DNA of 15,749 nt from Bacteroidales bacterium. Its GTDB lineage: Bacteria; Bacteroidota; Bacteroidia; Bacteroidales; UBA932. Location: NCBI GenBank assembly GCA_016283985.1, contig JAEENZ010000281.1, positions 1 to 15,749 on the forward strand, given 5' to 3'. Below the pieces are notes generated by a model. The model ran no database searches, was not told the origin of the DNA, and was given only the letters and a program-made list of their open reading frames with translations. The first letter of the stretch is position 1, and each line of letters begins with the position of its first letter. The translations under genes were made by a program, and so were the position numbers. Shown one piece after another: positions 7,198-14,617 of this stretch.

Positions 7198-8003
7198 GAA
7201 AGATATTGTGCATATTGCTGATACTTAGCGCGTTGCCGCTGTCCGCCCAAGTGGACAGGAAGGAGGTGCGCGCCGGCAACCGCGCTTACCGCAAGGGTAA
7301 CGTCGAGGCCGCCGAGTTAGAATACAGGAAGGCGGTGGCCAAGGACAGTACTTCGGTGGCCGGATGGAACAATCTGGGCGTCGCGCTCAATGCCCGTGGC
7401 GACGTGCAGGGGGCGAAGCAGGCCTTCGATAAGGCCATCGGCACCTCGTCCTCCGACAAGGACCTGGCCCGCGGCTATTTCAACGACGGCTGCTCTTCGC
7501 TGGAGGCCAAGGATTACGGCGGGGCTGTGAAGAGTTTCCGCAAGTGCCTGCAGCTGGACCCGGACAATATGGATGCAAAGGAGAGGTATTCCTATGCGAA
7601 GAAGATGCTGAGGGACCAGCAGCAGAACGGTCAGAACGGCCAGAATGGTCAGAACGGTCAGAACGGCGACCAGAACCAGGATCAGCAGAACCAGGACCAG
7701 GACCAGAATCAAGACCAAAACCAAGACCAAAACCAAGACCAGCAGGACCAGCAAGATCAGCAAGATCAACAGGACCAGCAGGACCAAGACAAGGATCAGG
7801 ATCAGGACGGCGAGGACCAGCAACAGCAGAACCAGCCTCAGCCGCAACCCCAGCCTCAGCCCGGCCAGCAGCCGCAGATATCACCCCAGCAGGCCCAGCA
7901 GATGCTGCAGGCCGTGCAGGCAAAGGAGAAGGAGACCCAGGACAAGGTGAACAAGCAGAAGGCGGCGGTGCTGCAGTCCCGGCAGAAAGAAAAGAATTGG
8001 TAG
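7194..8003 (+). CDS. batC: BatC, TPR protein with a Q/N/D-rich repeat region
   Basis: 269 residues. Signal peptide MRKILCILLILSALPLSAQ with likely cleavage after Ala18 or Gln19. Residues about 22-130 hold TPR repeats (AGNRAYRKGNVEAAELEYRKA; GWNNLGVALNARGDVQGAKQAF; DYGGAVKSFRKCLQLDPDN). Residues about 139-225 are almost wholly Q, N and D in short repeats (NGQ; QNQD; QDQ), then a PQ-rich stretch and a charged C-terminal helix ending KEKNW, an ending I associate with Bacteroidota BatC proteins. Probably periplasmic, a scaffold for the Bat complex. ATGA overlap with batB; batD-batE begins 1 nt after its stop. Confidence 0.9.
   Translation: MRKILCILLILSALPLSAQVDRKEVRAGNRAYRKGNVEAAELEYRKAVAKDSTSVAGWNNLGVALNARGDVQGAKQAFDKAIGTSSSDKDLARGYFNDGCSSLEAKDYGGAVKSFRKCLQLDPDNMDAKERYSYAKKMLRDQQQNGQNGQNGQNGQNGDQNQDQQNQDQDQNQDQNQDQNQDQQDQQDQQDQQDQQDQDKDQDQDGEDQQQQNQPQPQPQPQPGQQPQISPQQAQQMLQAVQAKEKETQDKVNKQKAAVLQSRQKEKNW
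7619..7872 (+). repeat. In-frame tandem repeat tract within batC
   Basis: Short repeats of 9 nt (encoding NGQ), 12 nt (caagaccaaaac type) and 6-9 nt (cagcaagat type) run through this stretch, ending in a Pro-Gln run. All units are multiples of three, so gain or loss of copies would change the length of the linker without breaking the frame. The tract is likely prone to slippage. Confidence 0.85.
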
Positions 8004-8004
8004 T

Positions 8005-10599
8005 ATGAAACGTCTTTTAACCATATTCGCGTCCATGCTGGTGGCAGCAGGCATGCATGCACAGTCCGTGCGTGTCGAAGCCCCCAACCTAGTGGCAGCG
8101 GACGAACAGTTCAACGTGAGTTTCTCGGTGGAGGGAGAGCACGCCCCAAGCGAGTTCGAATGGGAACCCGGGGACGGATTCCGTCTGGTTTGGGGCCCGC
8201 AGAAAGGCACTTCCACATCTATCAGCATAGTTAACGGCAAGCGCTCCAAGAGCGTTACCAATTCCTATACCTATGTGCTGATGCCTGTGCGCACCGGCAC
8301 TTTCACCCTTCCCTCCGCGGTGGCCACCATCCAGGGAAAGAAGGTAAGCAGCCGGAGTTTTTCCATCGAGGTAGTGGCCGGCAGTCCATCCAAGGGTAGT
8401 TCCGCCCAGTCATCTTCCGGCACCGGCGGCAACGCCCGGGCCGCACAGGCGACCGGGTCCGTATCGTCGGACGACATCTATATGCGCCTGATAGTCAATA
8501 AGACGCGTGCGGTGGTAGGGGAAGGCATCTCCGCGACCCTCAAGCTCTACCAGAGGGTGAACATTGCAGGATTCGAGGATGCCAAGTTCCCCAGTTTCAA
8601 CGGTTTCTGGAGCCAGGAACTGGCTGCTCCTTCGAACATAGAGTTCAAGCGCGAGAACGTGGGCGGGGAGATCTTCAACACCGCCGTCCTGCGCAGCTGG
8701 AACCTCATCCCGCAGAAGGCGGGGGATGTGACTATAGAGCCGGCCGAGCTTGTGTGCCTGGTGAACGTGAGGGCCGCGTCTTCATCTTCCGGAAGCATCT
8801 TCGACAGCTTCTTCCAGGACAGCTACCGCCAGGTGCGCAAGCGTGTGTCTACCCAGCCGGTGACACTTCATATATCCGCCCTTCCTGCAGGCGCTCCGGC
8901 CTCGTTCGGAGGCGGTGTAGGCAAGTTCGAGATGAAGGCGGAGCTGACGAAGGATTCGCTGAAGACGCACGACGCCGCTTCGCTGAAGGTAACCATCTCC
9001 GGCACCGGCAACCTGGCGCTGCTGACTGCGCCCAAGGTGTCGTTCCCGCCGGATTTCGAGCAGTACGACATGAAGTCCACCGACGCCGGCCGCAGCCGCG
9101 TGTTCGAATATCCTTTCATCCCGCGCAGCCACGGAGAGTTCGAGATCGGGCCGGTGGAGTACAGCTACTACGATATCGCTTCCGGCAGATACGTCACCCT
9201 TTCATCCGGCCCTCTGCCTCTGTCGGTGGCGCGCGGAGCCGAGCTGGAAAGTGCGGTTCCCTCCGGCGGCCAGTTGGTTCAGAACCGCAGGGACGTGAAG
9301 GACCTGGGGAGCGATATCCGCTTCATCTACAGCAAGTTGCCATCCCTCTCCGGTACCGGCCGTTTCTTCGTGTGGTCCCCCCTGTTCTGGGGTCTGGCCG
9401 CGTTCCTGCTTCTGGCCGCCGCCGCGGTGTGGTTCATCCTCCGCAGGCGCGCTGCACTCCGTGCGGATGTGGCCGGCAGCCGTAACCGTGCCGCCACCAA
9501 GATGGCCCGGAGGCGCCTCGCCCTCGCCGGGGACTTCCTCCAGAAAAACCTCTACACGGCCTTCTATGAGGAACTGCACAAGACCCTGCTGGGTTTCATT
9601 TCCGACAAACTGAACCTGGACGCCAGCGACATGAGCAAGGAAAACATAGTCTCCCGCCTCTGCTCGGAGGGTGTCTCCGAAGGCCTGGCGACGGATTTCT
9701 CCGCGCTTCTGGATGCCTGCGAGTATGCCCGCTACGCGCCCGATGCCGGCCATGATGCCATGAACAGCCATTACGAGAGTGCGGTTTCGGTGATATCTGC
9801 GATAGATTCTTCCATGAAAAAGAAAAAGACTTCCGGCGGCGCGGCGGTGCTTGCGCTGCTGCTGATGCTGGTGCCTATCGGCGGCCATGCCGCGGATGCG
9901 TATCTCGATTCCCTCTGGAATGCCGGCGTGGCGGCCTATTCCGACGGCCGCTGGCAGGATGCCTCTCAGGCATGGGGGGCAATTGAGAGCGTCGGGATGG
10001 CATCTCCCGAGCTGTACTGCAACCTTGGAGATTCGTATTTCCGGCAGAGCATGCTGGCCGAGGCCATCCTGTATTATTCCCGGGCGCTGAAGCTGGATCC
10101 ATCCTATGCCGATGCCCGCTACAACCTGGAATTCGCCCGTTCTCTTACTCAGGACAGGATCGATTCCGTGCCGGAGTTCTTCTTGAGGACCTGGATGCGC
10201 AAACTCTGCTGGATGCTGCCTTCCGATGCCTGGGCGTGGATTTCCCTGGGCCTGCTCGCCGCCGTTCTGGCGCTGGCCCTGATGTTCCTGCTGGGCCGCG
10301 GCCCGGCTGCCCGCAAATGGGGTTTCTTCTGCGGCCTGGCAGCGTTGATACTGATGGTTTTCACTTTGGTTTTTGCCGGCTGGCAGAAGCGTGACTACCT
10401 CCGTGCGGACGATGCCGTGGTCATGCGACCGGTGGTTCCGGTGAAGAGCGCGCCGTCCGGTGCGGACACCAAAGATCTGTTTATCCTGCATGAAGGCACC
10501 TGCGTCGAGGTTTTGGACAGCGTGGGGGACTGGTGTAACGTAAAACTGTCCGATGGAAGGGAAGGATGGCTCAGAAAGGACGGAATTACCATTATATAA
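8005..10599 (+). CDS. BatD-BatE fusion protein
   Basis: 864 residues in one open frame, equal to BatD plus BatE, which are separate genes in Bacteroides. BatD part: signal peptide (1-20), a large periplasmic beta-rich region (21-450), a membrane span (455-479), then a basic helical cytoplasmic domain to about 602. BatE part: residue 604 is a Met followed by KKKKTSGG and a hydrophobic run to HAAD (611-631) that looks exactly like a signal peptide, then TPR repeats (633-715, AEAILYYSRALKLDPSYADARYNLE), two membrane spans (742-764, 770-791) and a bacterial SH3 domain (about 800-862, GDWCNVKLSDGREGWL). No stop codon separates the halves. A second start at the ATG at 9814 could also give a free BatE of 261 residues. 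Last gene of the operon. A sequencing or assembly loss of a stop is the main alternative. Confidence 0.9.
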   Translation: MKRLLTIFASMLVAAGMHAQSVRVEAPNLVAADEQFNVSFSVEGEHAPSEFEWEPGDGFRLVWGPQKGTSTSISIVNGKRSKSVTNSYTYVLMPVRTGTFTLPSAVATIQGKKVSSRSFSIEVVAGSPSKGSSAQSSSGTGGNARAAQATGSVSSDDIYMRLIVNKTRAVVGEGISATLKLYQRVNIAGFEDAKFPSFNGFWSQELAAPSNIEFKRENVGGEIFNTAVLRSWNLIPQKAGDVTIEPAELVCLVNVRAASSSSGSIFDSFFQDSYRQVRKRVSTQPVTLHISALPAGAPASFGGGVGKFEMKAELTKDSLKTHDAASLKVTISGTGNLALLTAPKVSFPPDFEQYDMKSTDAGRSRVFEYPFIPRSHGEFEIGPVEYSYYDIASGRYVTLSSGPLPLSVARGAELESAVPSGGQLVQNRRDVKDLGSDIRFIYSKLPSLSGTGRFFVWSPLFWGLAAFLLLAAAAVWFILRRRAALRADVAGSRNRAATKMARRRLALAGDFLQKNLYTAFYEELHKTLLGFISDKLNLDASDMSKENIVSRLCSEGVSEGLATDFSALLDACEYARYAPDAGHDAMNSHYESAVSVISAIDSSMKKKKTSGGAAVLALLLMLVPIGGHAADAYLDSLWNAGVAAYSDGRWQDASQAWGAIESVGMASPELYCNLGDSYFRQSMLAEAILYYSRALKLDPSYADARYNLEFARSLTQDRIDSVPEFFLRTWMRKLCWMLPSDAWAWISLGLLAAVLALALMFLLGRGPAARKWGFFCGLAALILMVFTLVFAGWQKRDYLRADDAVVMRPVVPVKSAPSGADTKDLFILHEGTCVEVLDSVGDWCNVKLSDGREGWLRKDGITII

Positions 10600-10619
10600 T
10601 GTGGATAAATTGTTGATAA
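10600..10619 (-). promoter_or_regulatory. Two DnaA-box-like sites upstream of the ompA promoter
   Basis: TTATCCACA (10608-10600) is the exact DnaA-box consensus, and TTATCAACA (10619-10611) differs from it at one base. Both are on the minus strand, 11 nt apart start to start, and directly abut the -33 element at 10623. Binding by DnaA is inferred only. No dnaA, dnaN or other origin gene is nearby, so an origin is not claimed. Confidence 0.35.
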
Positions 10620-10622
10620 ATG

Positions 10623-10653
10623 TTTGTTTATTGCGGAATTCTTTCTATATTTG
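10623..10653 (+). promoter_or_regulatory. Promoter of the OmpA-family gene
   Basis: TTTG (10623-10626), a 19-nt spacer, and TATATTTG (10646-10653) match the Bacteroidota promoter consensus at both elements. Transcription should start near 10658, leaving a leader of about 75 nt. The leader has a small GCCC/GGGC hairpin (10665-10678), then AT-rich sequence with three TAGTT copies (10691, 10698, 10710) and a 14-nt perfect palindrome TTTAGTTAACTAAA (10708-10721) close to the start codon. An AT-rich leader fits a highly translated Bacteroidota gene. Confidence 0.8.
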
Positions 10654-10732
10654 CAGCGCAATTGTGCCCGCTTGGGCGCGTTTGCCAGTTTAGTTTGTAG
10701 TTTAATTTTTAGTTAACTAAATAAAATAAAGT

Positions 10733-11890
10733 ATGAAAAAGTTTTTCGCAATTGCAGTTGCTTTGCTCATCAGCGTTGCTTCGTTTGCACAGGAGAAAGG
10801 TCCTTATGAGACCAATGCTCTTGGCGACAACGTGTTCTGGGGCCTCGGCATAGGTGGAAATTCCATTTGGCAGTGGTCCAACGCAGGAAGCGTTCCTTTC
10901 GTGACTGTTCCCGGTCTTGCACTCGAGGGATATGTCGGAAAGTGGTTCACTCCCGGCGTAGGTCTCCGTGCAGGTTACTATGGCCTCACCCAGAATCTCT
11001 TCAATCAGGGTCAGCACATGCTCGCTCTCGATGTCCTGTGGAACTTCTCCAACAGTGTTTTTGGCTATAAGGAAGATCGCAAATGGAGCTGGGCTCCTTA
11101 TTTCCGCGCAGGTCTCGATGCATTCGGTGAGAACGGAATCTTCAAGGGAGTCAACAACGAGTGGGTTCTCGGTTTCGGTTCCATGATCACCTGCAAGCTC
11201 AACGACAAGATGAATTTTGTCATCGACAATCCTTTCGTCGTCGCCAAGGCTTCCGAGATGGCCGCTACTGCAGCCAACATCAAGAACGACAACTTCTTCA
11301 ACAAGGTTACTTCCAGGTTCGCATTCCCTTATGCCGTGATGGTAGGTCTCCAGTGGAACGTTGGTAAGACCACTTGGACCACCACCGCCGCCACCGCCGC
11401 CGCTGCCGCTGCCGCTATTGCCGCTGCCAATGCAGCTGCCGACAAGGCAAAGGCTGACGCACAGAAGACCGCTGACGATGCACAGGCTGCCGCCAAGGCC
11501 GCTCAGAGCGAAGCCGCTCAGCTCGTAGACGAGGCTAAGAAGGCTGCCAGCACCAATGTTGATGGTCTGTTCGACGAGCCCGTCGTGGTTTACTTCCAGA
11601 TTGGCCAGAGCACTCTCACCAAGGCTGAGAAGGCACACGCCGAGTATGCTATCAAGAACATCATCGCCCGTGGCGAGAACGTGAAGTTCACGCTCAATGG
11701 TAGCGCCGACACCGGAACCGGTTCCAAGGCTCGCAACAAGCAGCTCTCCAAGCAGCGTGCCCAGACTGTCTACAACCTCGTTGACGAACTCGGCGTAAGC
11801 CGCGAGAACATCACCGTGGTCGAGTGGGATGGCACCGAGAGGTTTGCTACTCCTGAGCTCAACCGTGCTGTTATCATCGAGAAGCAGTAA
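10733..11890 (+). CDS. OmpA-family outer-membrane protein with an Ala-rich linker
   Basis: 385 residues. Signal peptide MKKFFAIAVALLISVASFA (1-19). Residues 20-212 are rich in aromatic and glycine-containing strands ending in FPYAVMVGLQWNV, consistent with an eight-stranded outer-membrane barrel. Residues 215-274 form an alanine-dominated helical linker. The C-terminal OmpA-like domain (284-385) starts VVYFQIGQSTLTK and contains GSADTGTGS and NKQLSKQRAQTVYNLV, with Asp326 and Arg342 at the usual diaminopimelate-contacting positions, so it should bind peptidoglycan. Its codons are less GC-rich than those of the Bat genes, fitting strong expression. It has its own promoter and terminator, so it is a single-gene unit. 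Confidence 0.93.
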   Translation: MKKFFAIAVALLISVASFAQEKGPYETNALGDNVFWGLGIGGNSIWQWSNAGSVPFVTVPGLALEGYVGKWFTPGVGLRAGYYGLTQNLFNQGQHMLALDVLWNFSNSVFGYKEDRKWSWAPYFRAGLDAFGENGIFKGVNNEWVLGFGSMITCKLNDKMNFVIDNPFVVAKASEMAATAANIKNDNFFNKVTSRFAFPYAVMVGLQWNVGKTTWTTTAATAAAAAAAIAAANAAADKAKADAQKTADDAQAAAKAAQSEAAQLVDEAKKAASTNVDGLFDEPVVVYFQIGQSTLTKAEKAHAEYAIKNIIARGENVKFTLNGSADTGTGSKARNKQLSKQRAQTVYNLVDELGVSRENITVVEWDGTERFATPELNRAVIIEKQ

Positions 11891-11906
11891 TTTCCTGAGT
11901 GAAATT

Positions 11907-11939
11907 AAACAGGCTGGCTGACCGCCAGCCTGTTTTTTT
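11907..11939 (+). terminator. Rho-independent terminator after the OmpA gene
   Basis: A perfect 12-bp stem, AAACAGGCTGGC (11907-11918) with GCCAGCCTGTTT (11924-11935), encloses a 5-nt loop (TGACC), and the T-run continues to 11939. The A-run on the 5' side makes it potentially active in both directions. It lies 17 nt after the stop codon. Confidence 0.95.
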
Positions 11940-11941
11940 GT

Positions 11942-11949
11942 TATCTTTG
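11942..11949 (+). promoter_or_regulatory. -7 element of the secreted-protein/typA unit
   Basis: TATCTTTG matches TAnnTTTG and ends 4 nt before the ATG at 11954, predicting a leaderless or nearly leaderless message. The region where a -33 TTTG is expected is occupied by the ompA terminator and has no good match, so the call rests on the -7 box and its spacing. Confidence 0.5.
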
Positions 11950-11953
11950 CGCC

Positions 11954-12784
11954 ATGAAAAGGATTATTACGGCAATCATGTTCATGTGCGCGGCAATCAC
12001 GGCCGGTGCACAGGAAGGGATAGTCACATATTACGACGGAAGCACTTCCGTCAAGGTGGACGGTTTTACCTGGAATATCAGTTCCATAACCCTTGCCGAC
12101 ACCCTTACCTATATTACTATTAATATAGTTCCTTCAAAGGTGCTGCCCAGGTTGGATTATTACACGAATCCCCCTGCAGTCATCTCCGCAGGGAGTATGG
12201 AACTCACCTGCATCGGCGCACTGGACCGCCAAAGCGATCTGACCAAGTGGCATGAGAGCGTGCGCGGGCGCGCATACGGCTGGGCGAATACCGAGCCGGA
12301 TGCCCTATATTCCTACACCCTGGTTTTCGGCGGGCGCGTCCCTTACGGGCTTACGGACATCAAGATATCCAACGTACGCGCCGGGGGCTATGCTTTCAGT
12401 TTCTCCACCAAGGGAGATCTAGAAAACCCCGATCCTTGCGAGAATGTGGAGATCAGCGAAGCACAGGTTGTGGAACAGGCCGCGGCCGACAAGTATGGCA
12501 TCACCGGAGTCTATGAATCCGTCCATGGATTCAGGCTCGCCGCGGTGCGTTATGCATCCAGCTACAGGCTTGTGTGCCTTGCTCCTAGCGAGGGCATGCC
12601 TTGGTGGCATGCAGGCGACGTCAAGGCAAGCACGTCCGGGCTCCAGATGAAAGGTGAGACAATTGTGGGTAAAGCCAGCTGCTTCATGGCAGACAAGCGC
12701 CTGCGCGAAGTGGATGTGGTTTTTGAAAAGACCGGCCTCAAGTTGGTATCCCCCGAAGGGACGGAAGTTTATATAAAGAAGTAA
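11954..12784 (+). CDS. Secreted protein of unknown function upstream of typA
   Basis: 276 residues. MKRIITAIMFMCAAITAGAQ is a typical signal peptide with cleavage near Ala19/Gln20, so the protein is exported. The mature part alternates short beta-like segments (GIVTYYDGSTSVKVDGFTW; TLTYITINIVPSKVLPRLDYY) with polar turns and has no membrane span, cysteine pattern or catalytic motif that I recognise. Two internal blocks, GITGVYESVHGFRLAAVRYA (about 179-198) and the closing DVVFEKTGLKLVSPEGTEVYIK, look like strand pairs of a small beta-sandwich. It ends one base before typA and very probably shares its transcript, although a functional link is not evident. Confidence 0.75.
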   Translation: MKRIITAIMFMCAAITAGAQEGIVTYYDGSTSVKVDGFTWNISSITLADTLTYITINIVPSKVLPRLDYYTNPPAVISAGSMELTCIGALDRQSDLTKWHESVRGRAYGWANTEPDALYSYTLVFGGRVPYGLTDIKISNVRAGGYAFSFSTKGDLENPDPCENVEISEAQVVEQAAADKYGITGVYESVHGFRLAAVRYASSYRLVCLAPSEGMPWWHAGDVKASTSGLQMKGETIVGKASCFMADKRLREVDVVFEKTGLKLVSPEGTEVYIKK

Positions 12785-12785
12785 A

Positions 12786-14591
12786 ATGCAGGAAATCAGG
12801 AACATTGCAATAATTGCCCACGTAGACCACGGCAAAACCACCCTGGTAGACCGTATGATCTATCAGGCCAATCTCGTGCGTCAGCCCGAGAATCTCGGCC
12901 AGTTGATCCTGGACAACAACGACCTGGAGCGCGAGCGTGGCATCACCATCCTCGCGAAGAACGTTTCGGTCACATACAAGGACGTCAAGATCAACATCAT
13001 CGACACGCCCGGGCACAGCGATTTCGGCGGTGAGGTCGAGCGTGTGCTCAACATGGCGGACGGAGTGCTGCTGCTGGTGGATGCCTTCGAGGGCTGCATG
13101 CCCCAGACGCGTTTCGTTCTGCAGAAGGCCCTCCAGATGGGCAAAAAGGCTATAGTAGTTATTAATAAAGTAGACAAGCCCAACTGCCGTCCGGACGAGG
13201 TGCAGGAGGAGGTCTTCGACCTTATGTTCAACCTGGATGCCACCGAAGAGCAGCTAGACTTCAAGACGGTTTACGGATCCGCCAAGCAGGGCTGGATGTC
13301 GCTGGACTGGCACAAGCCTACCCATGACATAACTCCGCTGCTGGATGTGATCCTGGAGGAGGTGCCCGCGCCCGCAGTGGTGGAAGGCACTCCGCAGATG
13401 CTTATATCCTCCCTGGAGTATTCCCCCTACGTGGGGCGTATTGCAGTCGGGAAGATCACCCGCGGGTCGCTCCGCACTGGCCAGCAGATCAGCCTCTGCA
13501 AACGCTACGACGTGGTGCAGAAGCACAAGATCAAGCAGCTGATGACCTTCGAGGGCCTGGGCAAGAGCAATGTTGATGCCGTAGGATGCGGTGATATCTG
13601 CGCCGTGGTGGGCATCGAGGGATTCGAGATTGGGGATACCATCGCCGACCTGGAGAATCCGGAGGCCCTGCCGCCCATCGCCGTGGATGAACCCACGATG
13701 AGCATGCTCTTCACCATCAACAATTCTCCCTTCTTCGGCAAGGACGGCAAGTATGTGACCTCCCGTCATATCAAGGAGCGCCTCGAGAAGGAACTGGAGA
13801 AGAACCTCGCGCTTCGCGTGAAGCCCGGCCTGGGAGCAGATTCCTTCGTGGTTTACGGCCGTGGCGTGCTGCACCTTTCGGTGCTGATCGAGACCATGCG
13901 CCGCGAGGGATTCGAGCTTCAGGTAGGCCAGCCCAAGGTGCTGGACAAGACTATCGGCGGCCAGCGCTGCGAGCCTATAGAAGAGATGAGCATCGAGGTG
14001 CCCGAGGAATTCGTGGGCGCCGCCATCGAGATATCCACCCGCCGCAAGGGCGCTTTGATAAGGATGGAACCCCGTGGGGACCGTACGCTGCTCGAATTCG
14101 AGATTCCTACCCGCGGCCTGATGGGCCTGCGCAGTAACCTTCTCACCGCCACTCAGGGCGAGGCCATCGTGGCATACCGCTTCAAGGATTATCAGCCCTT
14201 CAAGGGCGAGATAGAGCACCGGAACAACGGTTCGCTGGTGTCGCTGGAGACGGGGGAGGCCAAGGCTTATTCCATGAACAAACTGCTGGACCGCGGCCGC
14301 TTCTTCGTGGAGCCCGGCGAGGAGATATATGCCGGTCAGGTGGTAGGAGAGCACACTCGCGAGCGCGACCTCAACATAAATATCTGCAAGGCGAAGCAGC
14401 TGACCAACGTGCGTGCCGCAGGTTCGGACGAGAAGATCCTTCTGCCTCCGGCCATCAAGTTCTCGTTGGAAGAGGCTTTGGAGTATATCCAGGAGGATGA
14501 ACTCGTGGAAGTGACGCCGCATTACATGCGTATCCGCAAGATTTTGCTCGACCCTCTGGCGCGCAAAAGAAATAGTGATATCGCTGATTGA
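12786..14591 (+). CDS. typA: Ribosome-associated GTPase TypA/BipA
   Basis: 601 residues, full length. This translational GTPase binds the ribosome at the EF-G site and supports 50S assembly and growth under stress or cold. GTPase motifs: G1 AHVDHGKTTL (11-20), G2 RGIT with Thr54, G3 DTPGHSDFGGEVERVL (73-88), G4 NKVDK (127-131) and G5 YGSAKQGW (163-170). The C-terminal half has the TypA-specific blocks RGVLHLSVLIETMRREGFEL and IPTRGLMGLRSNLLT. MQEIRNIAIIAHVDHGKTT is the usual N-terminus, which fixes the start at 12786. Only one base separates it from the preceding stop and no promoter is visible before it, so it should be cotranscribed with the secreted-protein gene. Confidence 0.97.
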   Translation: MQEIRNIAIIAHVDHGKTTLVDRMIYQANLVRQPENLGQLILDNNDLERERGITILAKNVSVTYKDVKINIIDTPGHSDFGGEVERVLNMADGVLLLVDAFEGCMPQTRFVLQKALQMGKKAIVVINKVDKPNCRPDEVQEEVFDLMFNLDATEEQLDFKTVYGSAKQGWMSLDWHKPTHDITPLLDVILEEVPAPAVVEGTPQMLISSLEYSPYVGRIAVGKITRGSLRTGQQISLCKRYDVVQKHKIKQLMTFEGLGKSNVDAVGCGDICAVVGIEGFEIGDTIADLENPEALPPIAVDEPTMSMLFTINNSPFFGKDGKYVTSRHIKERLEKELEKNLALRVKPGLGADSFVVYGRGVLHLSVLIETMRREGFELQVGQPKVLDKTIGGQRCEPIEEMSIEVPEEFVGAAIEISTRRKGALIRMEPRGDRTLLEFEIPTRGLMGLRSNLLTATQGEAIVAYRFKDYQPFKGEIEHRNNGSLVSLETGEAKAYSMNKLLDRGRFFVEPGEEIYAGQVVGEHTRERDLNINICKAKQLTNVRAAGSDEKILLPPAIKFSLEEALEYIQEDELVEVTPHYMRIRKILLDPLARKRNSDIAD

Positions 14592-14617
14592 TAATAGAAA
14601 AAAAATTTGTACCTTTG
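14588..14617 (+). promoter_or_regulatory. Promoter at the typA/DUF177 junction
   Basis: TTG (14588-14590), a 19-nt spacer, and TACCTTTG (14610-14617) fit the Bacteroidota promoter consensus. The predicted transcript would start near 14622, downstream of both upstream TTG start candidates of the DUF177 gene. It would drive DUF177-rpmF independently of typA. Confidence 0.6.

Noticed and set aside
7619..7872. Possible CRISPR array
   Set aside because: The repeats are short, contiguous, in frame with batC and have no unique spacers.
9202..10491. 429-codon antisense open frame over batD-batE (and similar long antisense frames at 2394-3410, 4243-5232 and 13254-14522)
   Set aside because: GC-rich codons on the true strand keep the opposite strand free of stops. 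The translations are Gly/His/Arg/Gln-rich with no motif, and each lies opposite a firmly identified gene.
2403..10599. The MoxR-VWA-TPR operon as a novel defence system
   Set aside because: Gene order and domain content match the known Bat operon of Bacteroidota; only the BatD-BatE fusion departs from it.
10600..10619. Replication origin
   Set aside because: Only two DnaA-like boxes are present, with no dnaA/dnaN neighbours and no wider cluster of boxes.
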